A DNA stretch of 64,000 nt, taken from positions 3,904,501 through 3,968,500 of the forward strand of contig NZ_CP018099.1 in assembly GCF_001886815.1 (NCBI RefSeq), in the 5' to 3' direction. Source of the DNA: Caldithrix abyssi DSM 13497. GTDB lineage: Bacteria > Calditrichota > Calditrichia > Calditrichales > Calditrichaceae. The translations under genes were made by a program, and so were the position numbers. Position 1 is the stretch's first letter. The number at the start of each line of letters is the position of its first letter. Shown here one piece after another: positions 35,058-44,501 of this stretch. Below the pieces are notes generated by a model. The model was not told the origin of the DNA, did no database searches, and saw only the letters and a program-made list of their open reading frames with translations.

Positions 35058-36013
35058 CTCTGAAACAAAATTTACATGCCGTAAAAGTCTTTGCCCCGGC
35101 CACAGTCACCAATGTGAGCTGCGGCTTTGACATCATGGGCTTTGCCCTCCGTCAACCCGGGGATGTGGTTGTGCTAAGGCGGAGTGGGCAAGCCGGTCTT
35201 ACAATCAAAAAAATTCAGGGACACGCAAATTCCATCCCATTTGAAGCGTCCAAAAACACCGCCGGCAAAGCTGTACTGAGCATGATGAAAGCGCTAAATT
35301 TAAAGGCCGGCTTTGAAATGGAAATTTACAAACAAATGGCTGTTGGCACCGGTCTTGGTTCCAGCGCGGCCAGCGCGGTGGCGGCGGTGTGGGCATTAAA
35401 TCGATTTCTAACCAGGCCGTTAAGTCGGGAACAGTTGTTGCCTTTTGCCCTTGAAGGGGAAAAACTGACTAGCGGCAACCACGTCCATGCCGACAACGTG
35501 GCGGCCTGCCTTTACGGCGGTTTTGTGGTAATTCGCAGCGTCGCCCCTGTAGAAGCGCTGGCCATCGATTACCCACATGCCTTGCATTGCGCTATTCTTC
35601 ATCCCAAAATTGAAATCAAAACAGCGGATATGCGCAACATCTTGCGCCAGCATGTCCCTCTGAACGACGCCATCCAGCAATGGGGCAACATAGCCGGACT
35701 GGTAATCGGCCTGCAAAAAGGCGACTTTGAATTGATCAGCCGCAGCCTGAACGATGTGATCATCGAACCGATACGCGGTAAGATCATTCCGGGGTATCAG
35801 CAGGCACGCCAGGCCGCATTACAGGCCGGCGCCCTGGGCAGCGGTATTTCGGGCTCTGGGCCTTCGCTTTTTGCCTTAACCACTTCCCTTGAAAGCGCCC
35901 GCCAGTGCGGCCAGGCCATGGCTGAGGTTTACCAGAAATTGGGCCTGGATTTCGATCTTTACCTCTCGCCCGTTAATCCGCACGGGCCGCAAGTGATTCA
36001 AAGCGAGGAGTAA
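35054..36013 (+). CDS. thrB: homoserine kinase
   Basis: A 319-residue GHMP kinase that phosphorylates L-homoserine. Motifs: VFAPATVTNVSCGFDIMGFA near the start, the ATP loop VGTGLGSSAASAVAAVWALNRF around residue 95, and GSGISGSGPSLFALT near residue 275. Overlaps the aspartokinase gene by four bases and ends two bases before the thrC start, so the three are one transcript. Confidence 0.95.
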   Translation: MTLKQNLHAVKVFAPATVTNVSCGFDIMGFALRQPGDVVVLRRSGQAGLTIKKIQGHANSIPFEASKNTAGKAVLSMMKALNLKAGFEMEIYKQMAVGTGLGSSAASAVAAVWALNRFLTRPLSREQLLPFALEGEKLTSGNHVHADNVAACLYGGFVVIRSVAPVEALAIDYPHALHCAILHPKIEIKTADMRNILRQHVPLNDAIQQWGNIAGLVIGLQKGDFELISRSLNDVIIEPIRGKIIPGYQQARQAALQAGALGSGISGSGPSLFALTTSLESARQCGQAMAEVYQKLGLDFDLYLSPVNPHGPQVIQSEE

Positions 36014-36015
36014 AA

Positions 36016-37317
36016 ATGCGTTTTTATTCCACCAAAAACAGAAGCCAGACATTTTCGCTTAAAGAGGCCATTTTACAGGGCCTTGCCCCAGACGGTGGTT
36101 TATTTATGCCAGAGGCCATCCCCCGTCTGGCGGATCAGGTCATCAACAATTTGCCAGAGATGACCTTTCAGGAAATTGCCTTGCAAATGGCCCGGCCGTT
36201 TCTACAGCAAGATTTTACTGAAACAGAAATCGAACGCTTAATCACGCAGGCTTTTGATTTTGGCGTTCCGCTTGTTCCCCTGACGGGCGAGCTGTTTGTG
36301 CTGGAGCTCTTCCACGGGCCGACGCTGGCCTTTAAGGACTTTGGCGCTCGATTCATGGCCCGGTTGGTAGAACTGATCACGCAAAAAGAGAATAAAGAAC
36401 TCACCATTCTGGTTGCCACCTCCGGCGATACAGGCAGCGCCGTGGCCCATGCTTTTTACAACAAAAACAATGTGCGCGTCATCTTACTCTACCCTTCGGG
36501 GATGGTCAGCGAAATCCAGGAAAAACAACTCACCATTCTGGGCGCAAATGTTACGGCATTGGAAATCGAAGGAACGTTTGACGATTGCCAGCGACTGGTC
36601 AAACAGGCTTTTTCTGACAAAGATTTACGCCGTAAACGGAATTTGACTTCGGCCAACTCCATCAATATTGCCCGACTTTTACCGCAAGCGTTTTATTACG
36701 CCCATGCCGTGGGACGACTGCCATTTAAAGATCGCCCTGTTGCGATCTCCGTTCCCAGCGGCAATCTGGGAAATTTAACGGGCGGACTGATTGCCCGGCG
36801 AATGGGCGTTCCCATCCATCAATTTGTTGCAGGTATGAACGCCAATGATGTCTTTTTGCAGTATTTAACCAGCGGAAGATTCACGCCGCGCATCGTTCGA
36901 CCGACCATCTCTAATGCCATGGATGTGGGAAATCCCAGCAACTTCTTTCGTATTTTAGATTTCTTTGAACACGATCATCAACGGATTAAATCGGCCATTT
37001 ACGGCGCCAGTTTTAATGATGCCCGGACGCGGCTGGCAATTAAGCAAGCATTCGAAAAGTACGCGTATATTTTTGACCCACACGGAGCCGTCGGATTGTT
37101 GGCCATGGAAAAATTTGTTCAGGATTGCAAGGCAGAAAACTGGCAAAAAATTGTTCTGGAAACCGCTCATCCTGCAAAATTCAAGGATGTAGTGGAAGAG
37201 AGTTGTGGGCAGGAAGTACAAAATCCCCCACGCCTTGCAGAGACGTTACAAAAAGAGAAAAAAGCGATCTTGCTGGATAAGGATTATTCGATTTTTAAAG
37301 AATGGTTGCTGAGCTGA
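36016..37317 (+). CDS. thrC: threonine synthase
   Basis: A 433-residue PLP enzyme converting O-phosphohomoserine to threonine. The N-terminal YSTKNRSQTFSLKEAILQGLAPDGGLFMPE is typical; the PLP Lys is in GPTLAFKDFGARFMARL; the phosphate-binding region is ATSGDTGSAVAHAFY; SVPSGNLGNLTGG and VGNPSNFFRI follow. Length and order fit the bacterial class that resembles E. coli ThrC. It ends the operon. Confidence 0.95.
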   Translation: MRFYSTKNRSQTFSLKEAILQGLAPDGGLFMPEAIPRLADQVINNLPEMTFQEIALQMARPFLQQDFTETEIERLITQAFDFGVPLVPLTGELFVLELFHGPTLAFKDFGARFMARLVELITQKENKELTILVATSGDTGSAVAHAFYNKNNVRVILLYPSGMVSEIQEKQLTILGANVTALEIEGTFDDCQRLVKQAFSDKDLRRKRNLTSANSINIARLLPQAFYYAHAVGRLPFKDRPVAISVPSGNLGNLTGGLIARRMGVPIHQFVAGMNANDVFLQYLTSGRFTPRIVRPTISNAMDVGNPSNFFRILDFFEHDHQRIKSAIYGASFNDARTRLAIKQAFEKYAYIFDPHGAVGLLAMEKFVQDCKAENWQKIVLETAHPAKFKDVVEESCGQEVQNPPRLAETLQKEKKAILLDKDYSIFKEWLLS

Positions 37318-37603
37318 CGGGCTAATTGGCTTAATGATTGAATAGGTTCTCCGGGAGGGTCGCGCGGGTAAACTGTTTTTGCGGTTTGCGCCAGTGGAAC
37401 ACTGGACAAAAACCTCCACCAATGAACGCTTTTCTTCTCACGGGCAGAGGCCTGCCATTTTAACGATGACGTACGCTCGCTAACCAGCCCCCGGCCCGTC
37501 ATTCAGATTCCACCCTGTCGAGAGAAGGCCGGCGCGAGCAAGCCCTTCCCCATGAAAAAACTGCCCTCCCCGGCCGTCAATCATCAATCACCAATCACCA
37601 ATC
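37318..37603. other. convergent gap between thrC and ftsH
   Basis: A 286-bp gap. GTTTTTG at about 37375 and CAAAAAC near 37407 enclose CCAGTG-GAA-CACTGG (37391-37405), a possible shared hairpin without a clear T-run. Near 37578 there is a small tandem of CAATCAC. No gene seen. Confidence 0.4.
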
Positions 37604-39514
37604 TTATTCTTTCCTTTCTTCCCCCTTCATAATCTCTTCCACATCTTTGGCGTCAATATTTTCTTTTTCCAGCAGGCGCCGGGCCATTGCTTCCAGTTTT
37701 TCGCGATTCTGCTTTAATAATTCAAGGTCTTCTTTGTAACAGCGGTCAATAATTTCCAGCACTTCTTCGTCAATCATCTGCTCAATTTTTTCGGAATGGG
37801 GAGTGAGATCGGGCCCCTGGCCTAAAAATTGACCGGCCGTATTTTGAACCAGCGAAAAGTTCGGCAACCGTTCGCTCATTCCGTAAACCACAATCATACT
37901 GCGCGCTATCTTTGTTGCGCGCTCCAGATCATTGGATGCGCCGGTAGAGACTTCGCCAAACACCACCTCTTCGGCGGCCCGTCCGCCAAGCAGCCCCTTT
38001 ATTTTGCCCAACAATTCTTTTTTAGACATCAGAAAGCGATCTTCCGTGGGCGTTTGCAGGGTATAGCCCAGAGCGCCCAGACCACGCGGCACAATAGAAA
38101 CCTTTTGCACGCGTTCGGCGCCCGGCGTTAAATAGCCCACAATGGCATGGCCCGATTCATGATAGGCAACGATTTTGCGCTCCTGTTCGTTGATTACGCG
38201 ATTCTTCTTTTCCAGACCGGCGACCACGCGTTCAAAAGCATCATGAAAATCTTCCATGGTCACTTTGTCTTTGCCCTTACGTGAAGCCAGTAAAGCCGCT
38301 TCGTTACAAAGGTTGGCCAGATCGGCGCCAACAAAACCGGTGGTCATAGCTGCCACCTGCTCCAGATCCACATCGTCGCCCAGCACCAGATTACGCGTGT
38401 GCACTTTTAAAATATCCACGCGCCCTTTAAAATCCGGTCGATCCACCAGAATTTGCCGGTCAAAACGTCCGGGACGCAAAAGCGCCGGATCGAGAATCTC
38501 CGGTCGGTTGGTGGCAGCCATGATCACAATCCCGCTCTTGGGATCGAAGCCGTCCATCTCGATCAACAACTGGTTCAGTGTATTTTCGCGTTCATCGTAG
38601 CCGCCGCCAATGGCCACTTTGCCGGCGCGACTCTTTCCGATGGCATCCAGCTCGTCAATAAAGATAATACACGGCGCCTTGGCTTTGGCTTCATTAAACA
38701 GATCGCGTACGCGCGCGGCGCCAACGCCCACAAACATCTCCACAAAGTCCGATCCGCTCATACTGAAAAAGGGAACGCCGGCTTCACCGGCAACGGCGCG
38801 CGCCAACAGCGTTTTGCCCGTTCCGGGAGGCCCGACCAATAAAATTCCTTTGGGCAAACGAGCGCCGAGCCGCGTGTATTTTTCGGGCTCCTTAAGAAAA
38901 TTCACCACCTCTTTCACCTCTTCCACGGCTTCGTCAACGCCCGCCACATCTTTGAAGGTAACGCGCTTTTCCGGATCAAATTCGTAGATTTTCGCCTTAC
39001 TCTTGCCAATGTTCAATACGCCCGGGCCTTTTCCCATGCGACTGAATGCATAGCCCCATATCAAAAACAATATGCCAAAAGGAATAATCCAATTTAAAAG
39101 GAAATTGGTAAACCAGTCGCTGGAAAGCTTGCCCCTGTAATCGACGTTGGCCGCCTGCAGATCCTGAATCAGGTCTTTGTCTTCCAGACGAATGACAATG
39201 AATTGACGCTTTACCTGCTTTTCATATTCTTCCGCATATTTTTCCAGATTTAAATGCCAGGGCGTGTGTTTTAAAGCGGGCTTGAATTCTTCTTTCTTTT
39301 GCGTTTTAAGACTATCTTCGCTCTTTAACAAACCGTAAATCTTGTCCGTGGTCAGCACTACGCTTTCGATTTTTCCCTGCGAGAGATAATCGCGAAATTG
39401 TTTGTACGAGATCTCCTGAACTTTGGGCCCGGAAAAAAACAGAAAATCAAAGAGTAAAATCAAACCGATGATGAACAGATAATACCAGAGAGAAAATTTA
39501 ACGCGCTTCTCCAT
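37604..39514 (-). CDS. ftsH: ATP-dependent zinc metalloprotease FtsH
   Basis: A 636-residue membrane AAA protease that degrades misfolded membrane proteins and short-lived regulators. Two membrane helices flank a periplasmic domain (about 9-28 and 138-158). The AAA domain has [19 protein letters not shown] (Walker A), [11 protein letters not shown] (Walker B) and [21 protein letters not shown] (second region of homology). The M41 protease has HESGH (HExxH) with the third Zn ligand Asp in ASNDLERAT. The C-terminus is Glu/Lys-rich. Full length and intact. It stands alone. Confidence 0.97.
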   Translation of the reverse strand: MEKRVKFSLWYYLFIIGLILLFDFLFFSGPKVQEISYKQFRDYLSQGKIESVVLTTDKIYGLLKSEDSLKTQKKEEFKPALKHTPWHLNLEKYAEEYEKQVKRQFIVIRLEDKDLIQDLQAANVDYRGKLSSDWFTNFLLNWIIPFGILFLIWGYAFSRMGKGPGVLNIGKSKAKIYEFDPEKRVTFKDVAGVDEAVEEVKEVVNFLKEPEKYTRLGARLPKGILLVGPPGTGKTLLARAVAGEAGVPFFSMSGSDFVEMFVGVGAARVRDLFNEAKAKAPCIIFIDELDAIGKSRAGKVAIGGGYDERENTLNQLLIEMDGFDPKSGIVIMAATNRPEILDPALLRPGRFDRQILVDRPDFKGRVDILKVHTRNLVLGDDVDLEQVAAMTTGFVGADLANLCNEAALLASRKGKDKVTMEDFHDAFERVVAGLEKKNRVINEQERKIVAYHESGHAIVGYLTPGAERVQKVSIVPRGLGALGYTLQTPTEDRFLMSKKELLGKIKGLLGGRAAEEVVFGEVSTGASNDLERATKIARSMIVVYGMSERLPNFSLVQNTAGQFLGQGPDLTPHSEKIEQMIDEEVLEIIDRCYKEDLELLKQNREKLEAMARRLLEKENIDAKDVEEIMKGEERKE

Positions 39515-40276
39515 GAGGTTCCTCCTGCATTGGGATCAGAATATTTATTTCATTTTAGAAATTTAAAATTAAAATTCAAATTTTTTTTCCTTTTATTTGG
39601 TGCTAAAACGCGTCTCGCGTTACAGAAAAAGTAGCGGTTGAATAGACAGGGGGAAGACCGTGTAATTTCTTACATCGTTGGGAATAACTTTTCACCCAGA
39701 TTCTTATTCTGATGGTGAGGGCCACTCCGGGCAATGCCTGCCACCGTTGGGCAGAAAAAGTGTCAGAGTATAAGAGTGTAAGAGTTTAAGGGGCTCGGTT
39801 CTGCCCTAACAAATTCAAAGTTATGAGTTAATGGACAGCCGGAAAATTTCTATCAACCCTGGAAATAATCTGCCATGCTAAGCTTCCCCTCCTCACAGAC
39901 TTTTATTCTGGATGAGGGGGTAATTGAGCGTTGAGAGTCATTTCCAACGGTGTAAGTGATTCCTGCGTTGGCCAGTTTTGTGCAAAGGCGAGAAAAAGAA
40001 TGAAAGGCCGGCGAATATTCAACCATTCAACCAATCAACCATTCAACTAATTAACCATTCAACCAATCCCACCCTGGCGCGATAGATGCTACGAAGGAAG
40101 TATTCCAATATGATTACTCACTTATTAAAAACGGTACGGCGGTTTTCAGGGAATTCCAACAAAGGGCCTGTCAATCCTCGCCCGCCAATCAGGCGAGGAT
40201 TAACGTTCCCCGTACGTTTCGAGCTTTTTCTTTACACTCTTACGCTTCGTTTTACCCATCTCCTAAAACTGGTAGT
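39515..40276. other. long intergenic region built of repeat fragments
   Basis: A 762-bp gap upstream of ftsH. It holds an imperfect hairpin (CCCCTCCTCACAGA near 39886 against TTCTGGATGAGGGG near 39904), a TAAGAGTGTAAGAGTTTAA block near 39770 also present at 57700 and 58124, and a repeat fragment at 40018-40110. CCTCGCCCGCC-AATC-AGGCGAGG near 40176 is another hairpin. No coding region is convincing. Confidence 0.6.
40018..40110. repeat. dispersed intergenic repeat, copy E (3' part only)
   Basis: Only the heptamer tract (about seven ATTCAAC/TAACC units, 40016-40067) and the end block, here degraded to TGCTACGAAGGAAGTATTCC, are present; the 5' half of the family is missing or unrecognisable. 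Confidence 0.65.
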
Positions 40277-41281
40277 TTACCAGCGGATCAGCGATGAGGC
40301 CCAGGTAAAGCCGCTTCCAAAAGCAGCCAGGCATATCAGATTACCCTCTTTAATCAATCCCTGCTCCAGCGCCTCGCTCATGGCAATGGGAATGGAAGCT
40401 GCGGTTGTATTGCCGTATTTATGAATGTTTGAGAATACTTTTTCTTTTGGTAAGCCAAGTCGCATCTGCACGGCTTCGGTAATTCTTTGATTGGCCTGAT
40501 GCGGAATGACCAGATCAACGTCTTCGATATTCACCTGCGCCGTTTTCAATGCTTCCATAATCACTTCCGGAAATCGCGTAACAGCATGCTTAAACACATA
40601 TCGCCCGTTCATGTACGGATAGACTTTACCGTTTTTTAACATCTCTTCCGTAATGTGCGGGCGAAAGGATGCTCCAGGAGCCTCCACCCACAGTTGTTTG
40701 GCAAATCGTCCGTCGGCATGTAAATGGCTGGTCAAAATCCCCCTGCCATCATTGCCTTCATAGGCCGAAACGACCACTGCGCCCGCGCCATCGCCAAACA
40801 AAACGGCCACATCTCTGCCTTCGGTGCTTAAATTCAAACCGCTGCTGTGCACTTCGGCGCCGACCACTAAAATATGGTTGTACATTCCGCTCTTAATAAA
40901 CTGATCGGCCGTTGCCAGGGCATAAACAAAGCCCGTACACTGGTTTCTGATATCCATGGCGCCAATCCCCGGAATATCCAGATGAACCTGCAGAGGACAT
41001 CCTGCGCCCGGGAAAAAGTAATCGGGGCTTAACGTAGCAAAAATAATAAAATCTATATCCGTTGCTTTCAGTCCGGCCATTTCCAGCGCTTTTTTTGCCG
41101 CCTGAGCTCCCATGTACGATGTGGTTTCGCCATTTTCAAGGTCCGCAAAGCGACGCTCGACAATGCCCGTTCGCTCACGAATCCATTGATCTGACGTGTC
41201 CATGATTTTTTCCAGATCAGAATTAGTTACGACGTTCTCAGGCAGGTAGCGTCCTACGCCGGTAATAATTGATTTTCTCAT
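40277..41281 (-). CDS. fabH: 3-oxoacyl-ACP synthase III (FabH)
   Basis: A 334-residue KAS III that condenses an acyl-CoA with malonyl-ACP to start fatty acid synthesis. Catalytic triad: Cys in MDIRNQCTGFVYAL, His in VIPHQANQRI, Asn in YGNTTAASIPIAM. The start ATG at 41281 has GGAGG six bases upstream and gives the normal MRKSIITGVGRYLPENVV opening; a farther start would add 16 residues. No other fab genes are adjacent, so this copy may serve a special primer or be the only one; context does not decide. Confidence 0.92.
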   Translation of the reverse strand: MRKSIITGVGRYLPENVVTNSDLEKIMDTSDQWIRERTGIVERRFADLENGETTSYMGAQAAKKALEMAGLKATDIDFIIFATLSPDYFFPGAGCPLQVHLDIPGIGAMDIRNQCTGFVYALATADQFIKSGMYNHILVVGAEVHSSGLNLSTEGRDVAVLFGDGAGAVVVSAYEGNDGRGILTSHLHADGRFAKQLWVEAPGASFRPHITEEMLKNGKVYPYMNGRYVFKHAVTRFPEVIMEALKTAQVNIEDVDLVIPHQANQRITEAVQMRLGLPKEKVFSNIHKYGNTTAASIPIAMSEALEQGLIKEGNLICLAAFGSGFTWASSLIRW

Positions 41282-41347
41282 ATAATCCTCCATGTTATTT
41301 TTCACTATCAGGATACAATAAAATACCATTCAAAGTCATGCTTAAAA

Positions 41348-42223
41348 TCACTTATTTAAGAATTGCTTTTTTATAAAGCTTTCGATGGCAATGGCTACAT
41401 TTTCGTCTTTTAGCAAAGAAGAATGGTTGTGTCCTTTGGCTACAAATTTTTCGGCTTGTTTCTTTTTCGCTTCTTTAAAGATTTTTTCCATCTCCATGTA
41501 ATCCACCACTTCATCCTTTGTACCGTGAATCAGCAGTACGGGAACATCAAGTTTATTAATAATCCAGGCGGGCGATACATGTTTCAGGGTGCGTCCTATT
41601 CTGAACTCGATGTACGTTAACAGGCCATTGATGAACCACTCCGGCAGACTACTTTTTACAAAACCCTGACGCAAAATTTTTTCCATATCGGAAAAGGTAC
41701 TAATGGAAACGACGCCGGCAACGCGTTTATCATCGCTGGCCGTTAGCAAGGCGGCCGCCCCTCCCAGAGAATGGCCAAGCAAAATAATTTTTATATTTTC
41801 CCCGAACTTTTTTTCAATGTAATCCATCGCGTGGCGAATATCGGTTTCGTATTTTAAAATGGTCATGGAGTTTTCGCGCGCGCTCTTTCCATGATTGCGT
41901 GTATTCAGCAAATATACCGATCCCATCTTAACCAGCCGTGCGGCAATTTCCAGAAAATTATCCACTGTATTTGCCCAGCCATGCACACAAAGGAACACGA
42001 CTTTTCCTTGATTTTGGGCAGGCACTTCAAACATCTGCAATTTTTTGTGATGTACCGTCTCAATAAATATTTCATTGTAGGCAAGCCCCACGTCGTCGGG
42101 CGTTCGTTTATTCTCCACCGGAGAATGATGAAAGATGCGATGCAGAATACTGTTAAGCAGAATAAAAAAAGCAATAATTCCCAGCACGCTTAATAACAGA
42201 ATGTACAGTATTATTTTAACCAT
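41348..42223 (-). CDS. membrane-anchored alpha/beta hydrolase
   Basis: A 291-residue protein starting at ATG 42223 with GGAGG upstream. One N-terminal membrane helix (IILYILLLSVLGIIAFFILL) anchors an alpha/beta hydrolase: VVFLCVHGWANTVDNF (oxyanion region), nucleophile Ser in LLGHSLGGAAALL, Asp in LIHGTKDEVVDY, His in AKGHNHSSLL. Substrate unknown; serine esterase or lipase-like. The fabH start is 66 bp downstream on the same strand. Confidence 0.85.
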   Translation of the reverse strand: MVKIILYILLLSVLGIIAFFILLNSILHRIFHHSPVENKRTPDDVGLAYNEIFIETVHHKKLQMFEVPAQNQGKVVFLCVHGWANTVDNFLEIAARLVKMGSVYLLNTRNHGKSARENSMTILKYETDIRHAMDYIEKKFGENIKIILLGHSLGGAAALLTASDDKRVAGVVSISTFSDMEKILRQGFVKSSLPEWFINGLLTYIEFRIGRTLKHVSPAWIINKLDVPVLLIHGTKDEVVDYMEMEKIFKEAKKKQAEKFVAKGHNHSSLLKDENVAIAIESFIKKQFLNK

Positions 42224-42430
42224 AGTCAACCTCCGCAAGTGAGCAAGTAATATATTGGAATCTGACATTTTATGCAATTTTTAAGAAATTTTAAAAAAGC
42301 CGACGAACTTCTCAAAAATAAGAACTTTTACTGCTATTTTAGTAAATCTGAAAATATTGGCCGACCAACATTTTTTTTCAACACACTCTAATTTTATTAT
42401 TTTTAGTTAATTAGAGAAATACTCAGATTT

Positions 42431-42447
42431 TGGCATATTAATTGTCT
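42431..42447 (+). promoter_or_regulatory. possible sigma-54 promoter of the ferredoxin gene
   Basis: TGGCATATTAATTGTCT resembles the -24/-12 consensus TGGCAC-N5-TTGCT: the GG is present and the expected GC ten bases later reads GT. It lies 53 bp before the ferredoxin start and near a gene for a sigma-54 activator. Tentative. Confidence 0.35.
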
Positions 42448-42499
42448 TACCACAGGCTCTTTACGGTAAACAGTAAATCAAACTTTAAAGGAGCTTTCA

Positions 42500-42670
42500 A
42501 TGTACGTGGTTCAAGAAGAAGAATGTATCAGTTGCGTGGCCTGCGAAGGCGAATGTCCGAGCGGCGCCATTGAAATGAAGAATGACGTTGCCTATATCAA
42601 TCAGGAATTGTGCGAAGATTGTGGGGACTGCGTGGAAGTCTGCCCGACAGGCGCCATTATAGAAAAATAA
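42500..42670 (+). CDS. small 2[4Fe-4S] ferredoxin
   Basis: A 56-residue clostridial-type ferredoxin. Two cluster motifs: C9-x2-C12-x2-C15-x3-C19-P and C38-x2-C41-x2-C44-x3-C48-P, each followed by the usual SGAIE or TGAII. It should carry low-potential electrons in the cytoplasm, e.g. for hydrogenases or oxidoreductases. AAAGGAG lies eight bases before the ATG. It is a single gene between two minus-strand neighbours and is followed by a terminator at 42741. Confidence 0.93.
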   Translation: MYVVQEEECISCVACEGECPSGAIEMKNDVAYINQELCEDCGDCVEVCPTGAIIEK

Positions 42671-42740
42671 ACCGTGCTTTTCTAAAAGGCATGAGATCGT
42701 TTCTGGGATTGAACCAGAAATCTTATTGATAAAATATGGA

Positions 42741-42766
42741 GGCCGCTTCTATGCTCTGAAGCGGCC
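42741..42766. terminator. bidirectional hairpin between ferredoxin and regulator genes
   Basis: GGCCGCTTC (42741-42749) and GAAGCGGCC (42758-42766), perfect 9-bp stem, 8-base loop, followed by TATTATTTT on the plus strand. It lies in the gap of convergent genes and can serve both. Confidence 0.75.
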
Positions 42767-42768
42767 TA

Positions 42769-44109
42769 TTATTTTAACAGATCAAACTTCTTCATCTTGT
42801 AAATTAAAACATGACGCGGAATTTCCAGCAGGCGCGCTGCCTGGGATTGGTTTCCGTCCGCCATTTGTAATGCACGTTCAATCGCCTGTTTTTCCAGTTG
42901 TCTGAGCGGTAATATTTCGCCGCTGTCCCATCTTTCCGCATCCGCGGAAGCGCTTTGCCGGAGCGATTCCGGTAAATCCTCTTCATCCAGTACGTCTTTG
43001 CCGCTTAACACAACCATCTGTTCAATGATGTTTTCCAGTTCACGCACATTACCCGGCCAGTGATAGGTCTGCAAACGGGACAGAGCGCGCGGCGTTATGC
43101 GAATTTTTCGATCCGGCGCCAATTTTTTTAACATCATGTCGATTAAAGCCGGAATCTCTTCCGTTCGTTCTCTTAACGGCGGGATAACGATGGGAACAAC
43201 AGAAAGTCTGTAGTACAAATCTTCCCTGAATCTGTTCTCTTCCACCAGTTTTTTCAAATCACGATTGGTGGCCGAAATAATCCGCACATCGACTTTAATG
43301 GGCTTATTTTCGCCGATACGCTCAAACTCCTTTTCCTGAATCACGCGTAGTAGCTTCGCCTGTAATTCCGGCTTCAGGTCGCCGATCTCATCCAGGAAAA
43401 TGGTGCCGCCATCCGCCAGCTCGAACTTGCCGCGACGATCGGAAATAGCCCCTGTGTAGGAGCCTTTAACATGACCGAACAATTCGCTTTCCAGCAATTG
43501 GTCCGGTATGGAGGGACAATTGACCGTGATCAGCGGTTTGTCCTTTCTGCGGCTGTTGTAGTGAATGGCTTTGGCGATTAAGTTCTTGCCCGTGCCGCTT
43601 TCTCCTAAAATCAGCACATTAGAATCGCTCTGCGCCAGCCGGGATGCCACCTGCACAACTTTTTCCATGGCCGGACTTTGCACAATCAAATTGTCAAAAT
43701 TAAAGTGCTGGCCCAGCTCCTGCTTTAGTAATAGATTTTCATTCTCCAGCCGGTGAATTTTTACCGCTTTTTCAATGGTGAAAATGAGCTGTTCACGACT
43801 GAACGGCTTGGTCAGATAGTCGTCGGCGCCCAGTTCGCAGGCCCGTACCGCCTGATCGATACTGCCAAAAGCGGTGATCAAAATAAAAATGGCGTCGCGA
43901 TCAATCTTTCTAATCTCTTCTAACAACTGGATGCCGTTTATATCTGGCATTTGAATATCGCTGATAACCAGAGGGAAAATTTGTTCTTTGAATAATTTCA
44001 GTCCTTCTTTGCCGGAATGGGCTACCGATACCGAATAACCCGACTGCTTCAACTGATAGGAAAGGACTTTCGTTAAATTAATGTCATCATCAACTAATAA
44101 AGCTTTCAA
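42769..44109 (-). CDS. NtrC-family sigma-54-dependent response regulator
   Basis: A 446-residue activator: receiver 1-120 with D7-D9 and phosphoacceptor D51 (VISDIQMPDINGIQLL); AAA domain about 140-310 with Walker A GESGTGKNLIAKAIH near residue 168, the sigma-54 contact loop near 215, Walker B GTIFLDEIGDL; and a Fis-type helix-turn-helix at the end (NQSQAARLLEIPRHVLIYKMKK). The contact loop reads GSYTGA instead of the usual GAFTGA; the Thr that touches sigma-54 is kept. No sensor kinase lies beside it. The convergent ferredoxin gene may be a target. Confidence 0.9.
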   Translation of the reverse strand: MKALLVDDDINLTKVLSYQLKQSGYSVSVAHSGKEGLKLFKEQIFPLVISDIQMPDINGIQLLEEIRKIDRDAIFILITAFGSIDQAVRACELGADDYLTKPFSREQLIFTIEKAVKIHRLENENLLLKQELGQHFNFDNLIVQSPAMEKVVQVASRLAQSDSNVLILGESGTGKNLIAKAIHYNSRRKDKPLITVNCPSIPDQLLESELFGHVKGSYTGAISDRRGKFELADGGTIFLDEIGDLKPELQAKLLRVIQEKEFERIGENKPIKVDVRIISATNRDLKKLVEENRFREDLYYRLSVVPIVIPPLRERTEEIPALIDMMLKKLAPDRKIRITPRALSRLQTYHWPGNVRELENIIEQMVVLSGKDVLDEEDLPESLRQSASADAERWDSGEILPLRQLEKQAIERALQMADGNQSQAARLLEIPRHVLIYKMKKFDLLK

Positions 44110-44501
44110 GCGCTTTTTCCTTCTTTTTTTAGCAATTTACCTCAGGGAAACACAAAAGTTCAAATATTTTTCAAAAAACCACAAAACAAAAGGCAGGCCG
44201 TCTCTCTGTTTTTCAAATGTAAAGTTCAGCAACCGCCCGTACATGCCGCTTCCCGCTGCATCTAATAGCCATCGATTTTGGCCGCAACGAAATGGCAAAA
44301 GGTTATCGCTCGTCCACAGCGGGAAGAATCAATTTTTGCAAGCTATTTTTCATAAAGCAGGCGGAAAGCATGTCGTTGCTGCGTTTGATGGATTTACCCC
44401 ATAACTCTTTAACTTTTTTTACAGCGCAAAATAGTGTAAAGAGTTTGCCGAGCCGACCCGTTCCAAACAGGGCGGAATCGGAACCGCAGACCAGCGGCTA
44501 T
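44110..44501. other. gene-free gap
   Basis: A 392-bp gap between two minus-strand genes. AACTCTTTA (44403-44411) and TAAAGAGTT (44437-44445) could pair as a loose hairpin after the downstream end of the creatininase-family gene. No other structure or gene seen; weak plus-strand frames here have no ribosome site. Confidence 0.4.

Noticed and set aside
37375-37414. Hairpin between thrC and ftsH as an intrinsic terminator
   Set aside because: Stem exists but no T-run follows on either strand, so I list it only as a hairpin in the gap.
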